DNA from: Ectobacillus sp. JY-23
GTDB lineage: Bacteria; Bacillota; Bacilli; Bacillales; Bacillaceae_G
Assembly: GCF_023022965.1 (NCBI RefSeq)
Contig: NZ_CP095462.1
Location: 2,046,001-2,110,000 of the forward strand
DNA length: 64,000 nucleotides
Direction of reading: 5' to 3'
How positions within the stretch are numbered: the stretch's first letter is position 1; every line of letters begins with the position of its first letter. The translations under genes and the position numbers were made by a program. Shown here piece after piece: positions 62,351 to 64,000 of the stretch. The notes under the pieces are model-generated. The model ran no database searches, was not told where the DNA came from, and saw only the letters and a program-made list of their open reading frames with translations.

Positions 62351-63418
62351 GTGAACTTACAGCTTATTTACGCGTTTATCGCGTCTTTTATCACAGTGCT
62401 GCTCGTTACCCCTCTCGTAATCAAGCTCGCATTTAAAATTGGTGCCGTAGACAAACCGAACGCCCGAAAGGTGCATCAAAAAATCACGCCGCGTATTGGT
62501 GGTCTTGCCATCTTTATTGGTGTAGTTGTTGGTTATTTTGTTAGCGGATTATACAACGAGCGAATGACAACGATTGTGGTAGGAGCAATTGTTATTGTAA
62601 TCATTGGTATTTTGGACGATATGTATGAGCTATCTGCAAAATGGAAGTTTCTCGGTCAAGTATTTGTGGCCCTTCTGATTGTACGAAGCGGCTTGATGAT
62701 TGATTATGTGAATATTCCTTTTACAAATGACTCATATGAACTTGGTTTATTTGCATATCCTTTAACAATATTTTGGATTGTAGGTATTACAAATGCCATT
62801 AACTTAATTGATGGCTTAGATGGTTTATCAGCAGGCGTTTCATCTATTGCTTTAACAACACTTGCTGTTATGGCCTTTTTAGGAAATACACCTCTTATAC
62901 TAACGATTGCTGTTATTGTAATCGCAAGTACAATTGCTTTCCTATTCTATAACTTTAACCCAGCAAAAATCTTCATGGGTGATACAGGGGCGCTGTTCCT
63001 TGGCTATTGTATCTCCATTTTATCCTTGCTTGGTTTATATAAGAGCGTTACCTTGTTTAGTTTGATTGTTCCTATTATTATTCTGGGTGTACCTATTTTC
63101 GATACAAGTTTTGCAATTATTCGCCGTTTAGTAAACAAGCAACCCATTTCGGCGCCTGATAAATCACATTTGCATCACCGCCTGCTTGCGATGGGTTTTT
63201 CTCACCGAAAAACGGTTCTGCTGATTTATATGTTTGGTATTTTCTTCAGCGTTAGTGCCATTGTATTTTCCAGACTTTTATTATGGCAGTCTATGCTAAT
63301 CTTACTTGTACTTCTTCTAGTCGGTGAAATTATTGCCGAAGTGATTGGACTTGTCCATGAGAAATATAAGCCAATAATTTCGGTGTACCGAAAAGTAAAA
63401 GCTCGTCTCGAAAACTAA
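62351..63418 (+). CDS. tagO: Undecaprenyl-phosphate GlcNAc-1-phosphate transferase TagO
   Basis: A 355-residue MraY/WecA-type enzyme that starts wall teichoic acid synthesis by making undecaprenyl-PP-GlcNAc. Polytopic, with DKPNARKVHQKITPRIGGLAI, IIGILDDMYELSAK, TNAINLIDGLDGLSAG, NFNPAKIFMGDTGALFLGY and SAPDKSHLHHRLLAMGFSH. It starts with GTG (62351), behind GGTGGGGAG. It closely follows the B. subtilis TagO pattern and is the likely housekeeping copy. Confidence 0.94.
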   Translation: MNLQLIYAFIASFITVLLVTPLVIKLAFKIGAVDKPNARKVHQKITPRIGGLAIFIGVVVGYFVSGLYNERMTTIVVGAIVIVIIGILDDMYELSAKWKFLGQVFVALLIVRSGLMIDYVNIPFTNDSYELGLFAYPLTIFWIVGITNAINLIDGLDGLSAGVSSIALTTLAVMAFLGNTPLILTIAVIVIASTIAFLFYNFNPAKIFMGDTGALFLGYCISILSLLGLYKSVTLFSLIVPIIILGVPIFDTSFAIIRRLVNKQPISAPDKSHLHHRLLAMGFSHRKTVLLIYMFGIFFSVSAIVFSRLLLWQSMLILLVLLLVGEIIAEVIGLVHEKYKPIISVYRKVKARLEN

Positions 63419-63420
63419 CC

Positions 63421-63458
63421 AAAAGGCTGTCCCACTTCTTGTGGGACAGCCTTTTTTA
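63421..63458 (+). terminator. Terminator of tagO
   Basis: Stem AAAAGGCTGTCCCAC / GTGGGACAGCCTTTT, then T residues. Confidence 0.9.
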
Positions 63459-63493
63459 TTACACTGCTCGTTTGATGTCTTCTTATGTAAATG

Positions 63494-63646
63494 CTATTTT
63501 TTTTCTACAGGTTGTGGAATCGGCTCATATAATTCTTGGACTAAGCGATCGTATTCTCTCCTTGTAATTTCCTTATTATACAGCTTTAATAACAAATCTT
63601 TATGCGCTTTTGAGAACGCCATTTTACTAATGATCTCCGGATACAT
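63494..63646 (-). CDS. Small hypothetical protein, 50 residues
   Basis: A complete short frame starting MYPEIISKMAFSKAHKDLL and ending PIPQPVEKK. An AAGGGGG site lies 7 bases before the ATG. The composition (charged, two amphipathic helices with NKEITRREYDRLVQELY) is that of a real small soluble protein, and DNA on both sides is AT-rich non-coding. I do not recognise a family. Confidence 0.65.
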   Translation of the reverse strand: MYPEIISKMAFSKAHKDLLLKLYNKEITRREYDRLVQELYEPIPQPVEKK

Positions 63647-63662
63647 CAAAAAGCCCCCTTAC

Positions 63663-63923
63663 TTAACACAAACCTATGTTCGATTTATTATAGAGCATAC
63701 TTTTCGATAAATCAATCATCTTACTTTTATTTTTCTCATGCACTAAGAACACTGTCGTATATTCGCCACAATCGATTTTAATATTTTTAATTTTCGGTTT
63801 ATTAAGATATACTTTGATATTATCACAATTACATTCTGTAAAACATATAAAAATATAAATATTTTTGAATAATTTTCCTTCATATGTAAGAAAATACTGG
63901 TAAAAAAGAAGGAGAACGTACAT
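63663..63923. other. AT-rich stretch before the bd oxidase gene
   Basis: Very AT-rich. It should hold the promoter of the oxidase gene. A minus-strand frame covers it, but its start codon lies over the oxidase start and has no ribosome site. Confidence 0.35.
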
Positions 63924-64000
63924 ATGGATACAGTCACTTTATCGCGTGCCTTTTTTGGCACATCTCTTGCGTTCCATATCATTTTTGCCACACTGGGCAT
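63924..64000 (+). CDS. Cytochrome bd-type ubiquinol oxidase subunit I, N-terminal fragment
   Basis: The first 25 residues, MDTVTLSRAFFGTSLAFHII then FATLG, match the start of CydA-like subunit I (YthA/CioA branch), with the early Arg and the first membrane helix with a haem-ligand His. GAAGGAGAACGTACAT precedes the ATG. The gene runs off the right edge, so the Q loop and haem ligands cannot be checked. Confidence 0.75.
   Translation, partial: MDTVTLSRAFFGTSLAFHIIFATLG

Noticed and set aside
63663-63923. Minus-strand ORF of 86 residues before the bd oxidase gene
   Set aside because: Its start overlaps the oxidase start codon on the other strand, there is no ribosome site, and the composition is that of AT-rich DNA. 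Conservation would be needed to revive it.

Overview
The window is a chromosomal segment of a low-to-moderate GC Gram-positive endospore former of the family Bacillaceae. Nearly every block matches the conserved Bacillus order: ssrA-smpB-rnr-esterase-secG; eno-gpmI-tpiA-pgk-gapA-cggR-(glutaredoxin-like)-sigL; clpP; crh-whiA-yvcK-rapZ-nudix; trxB-yvcD; yvoF-ppaX-yvoD-lgt-hprK; yvlD; uvrA-uvrB; minJ-ctpB-ftsX-ftsE-cccB-yvjA; prfB-secA-hpf; comFC-comFA; degV; yvyE; an LCP protein and tagO. The flagellar cluster, comFB and swrA that sit in this neighbourhood in B. subtilis are absent. That fits a cereus-like or Ectobacillus-like lineage better than B. subtilis, but I cannot fix the genus.

Layout. 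1-8.2 kb is accessory: an SDR fragment, a medium-chain reductase divergent from an HxlR regulator, a second archaeal-like methionyl-tRNA synthetase behind a T-box leader, a DUF3231 protein, a frameshifted NERD gene, tmRNA/smpB, and a metallo-hydrolase/TetR pair. 8.3-21.3 kb carries RNase R, an esterase, secG, the whole lower glycolytic operon under CggR control, and sigma-54. 21.5-34.3 kb carries tRNA-Arg, clpP, the crh/whiA/yvcK/rapZ signalling operon, trxB, and the ppaX-lgt-hprK group. 34.3-49.6 kb carries nucleotide excision repair, the division and protease genes minJ/ctpB/ftsEX, cytochrome c551, prfB with its programmed frameshift, and secA. 50-64 kb carries the ribosome hibernation factor, a phospholipase D-type synthase, a cold-shock protein, comF, a CwlO-like endopeptidase, HxlR, DegV, and a wall-polymer locus (LCP ligase, two TagO-type transferases, UDP-glucose dehydrogenase). 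It ends in the start of a bd-type oxidase subunit I.

Functional links. CggR, HprK, Crh, PpaX and YvcK form a carbon-control network next to the glycolytic operon. FtsEX and the CwlO-like hydrolase are a known activator/effector pair. SmpB, tmRNA and RNase R work together in ribosome rescue. Readable regulatory sites include a T-box, a CggR operator, a CtsR box, a LexA box, a SigH-type promoter and several HxlR/TetR palindromes.

The most unusual content is non-coding. (1) A family of ~120-bp hairpin repeats occurs at three loci, including four nearly identical 122-bp tandem copies. Their stems change in a compensatory way between subtypes while a GTT/GTT internal loop and an AAAGGC/GCCTTT apex are kept. 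(2) Degenerate ~20-bp tandem repeats with a CGGYC core also occur at three loci, one running into a gene end and one joined to a truncated hairpin repeat. (3) Two short elements share GGCTGTGTTAA-type terminal inverted repeats. I know of no name for any of these three groups.
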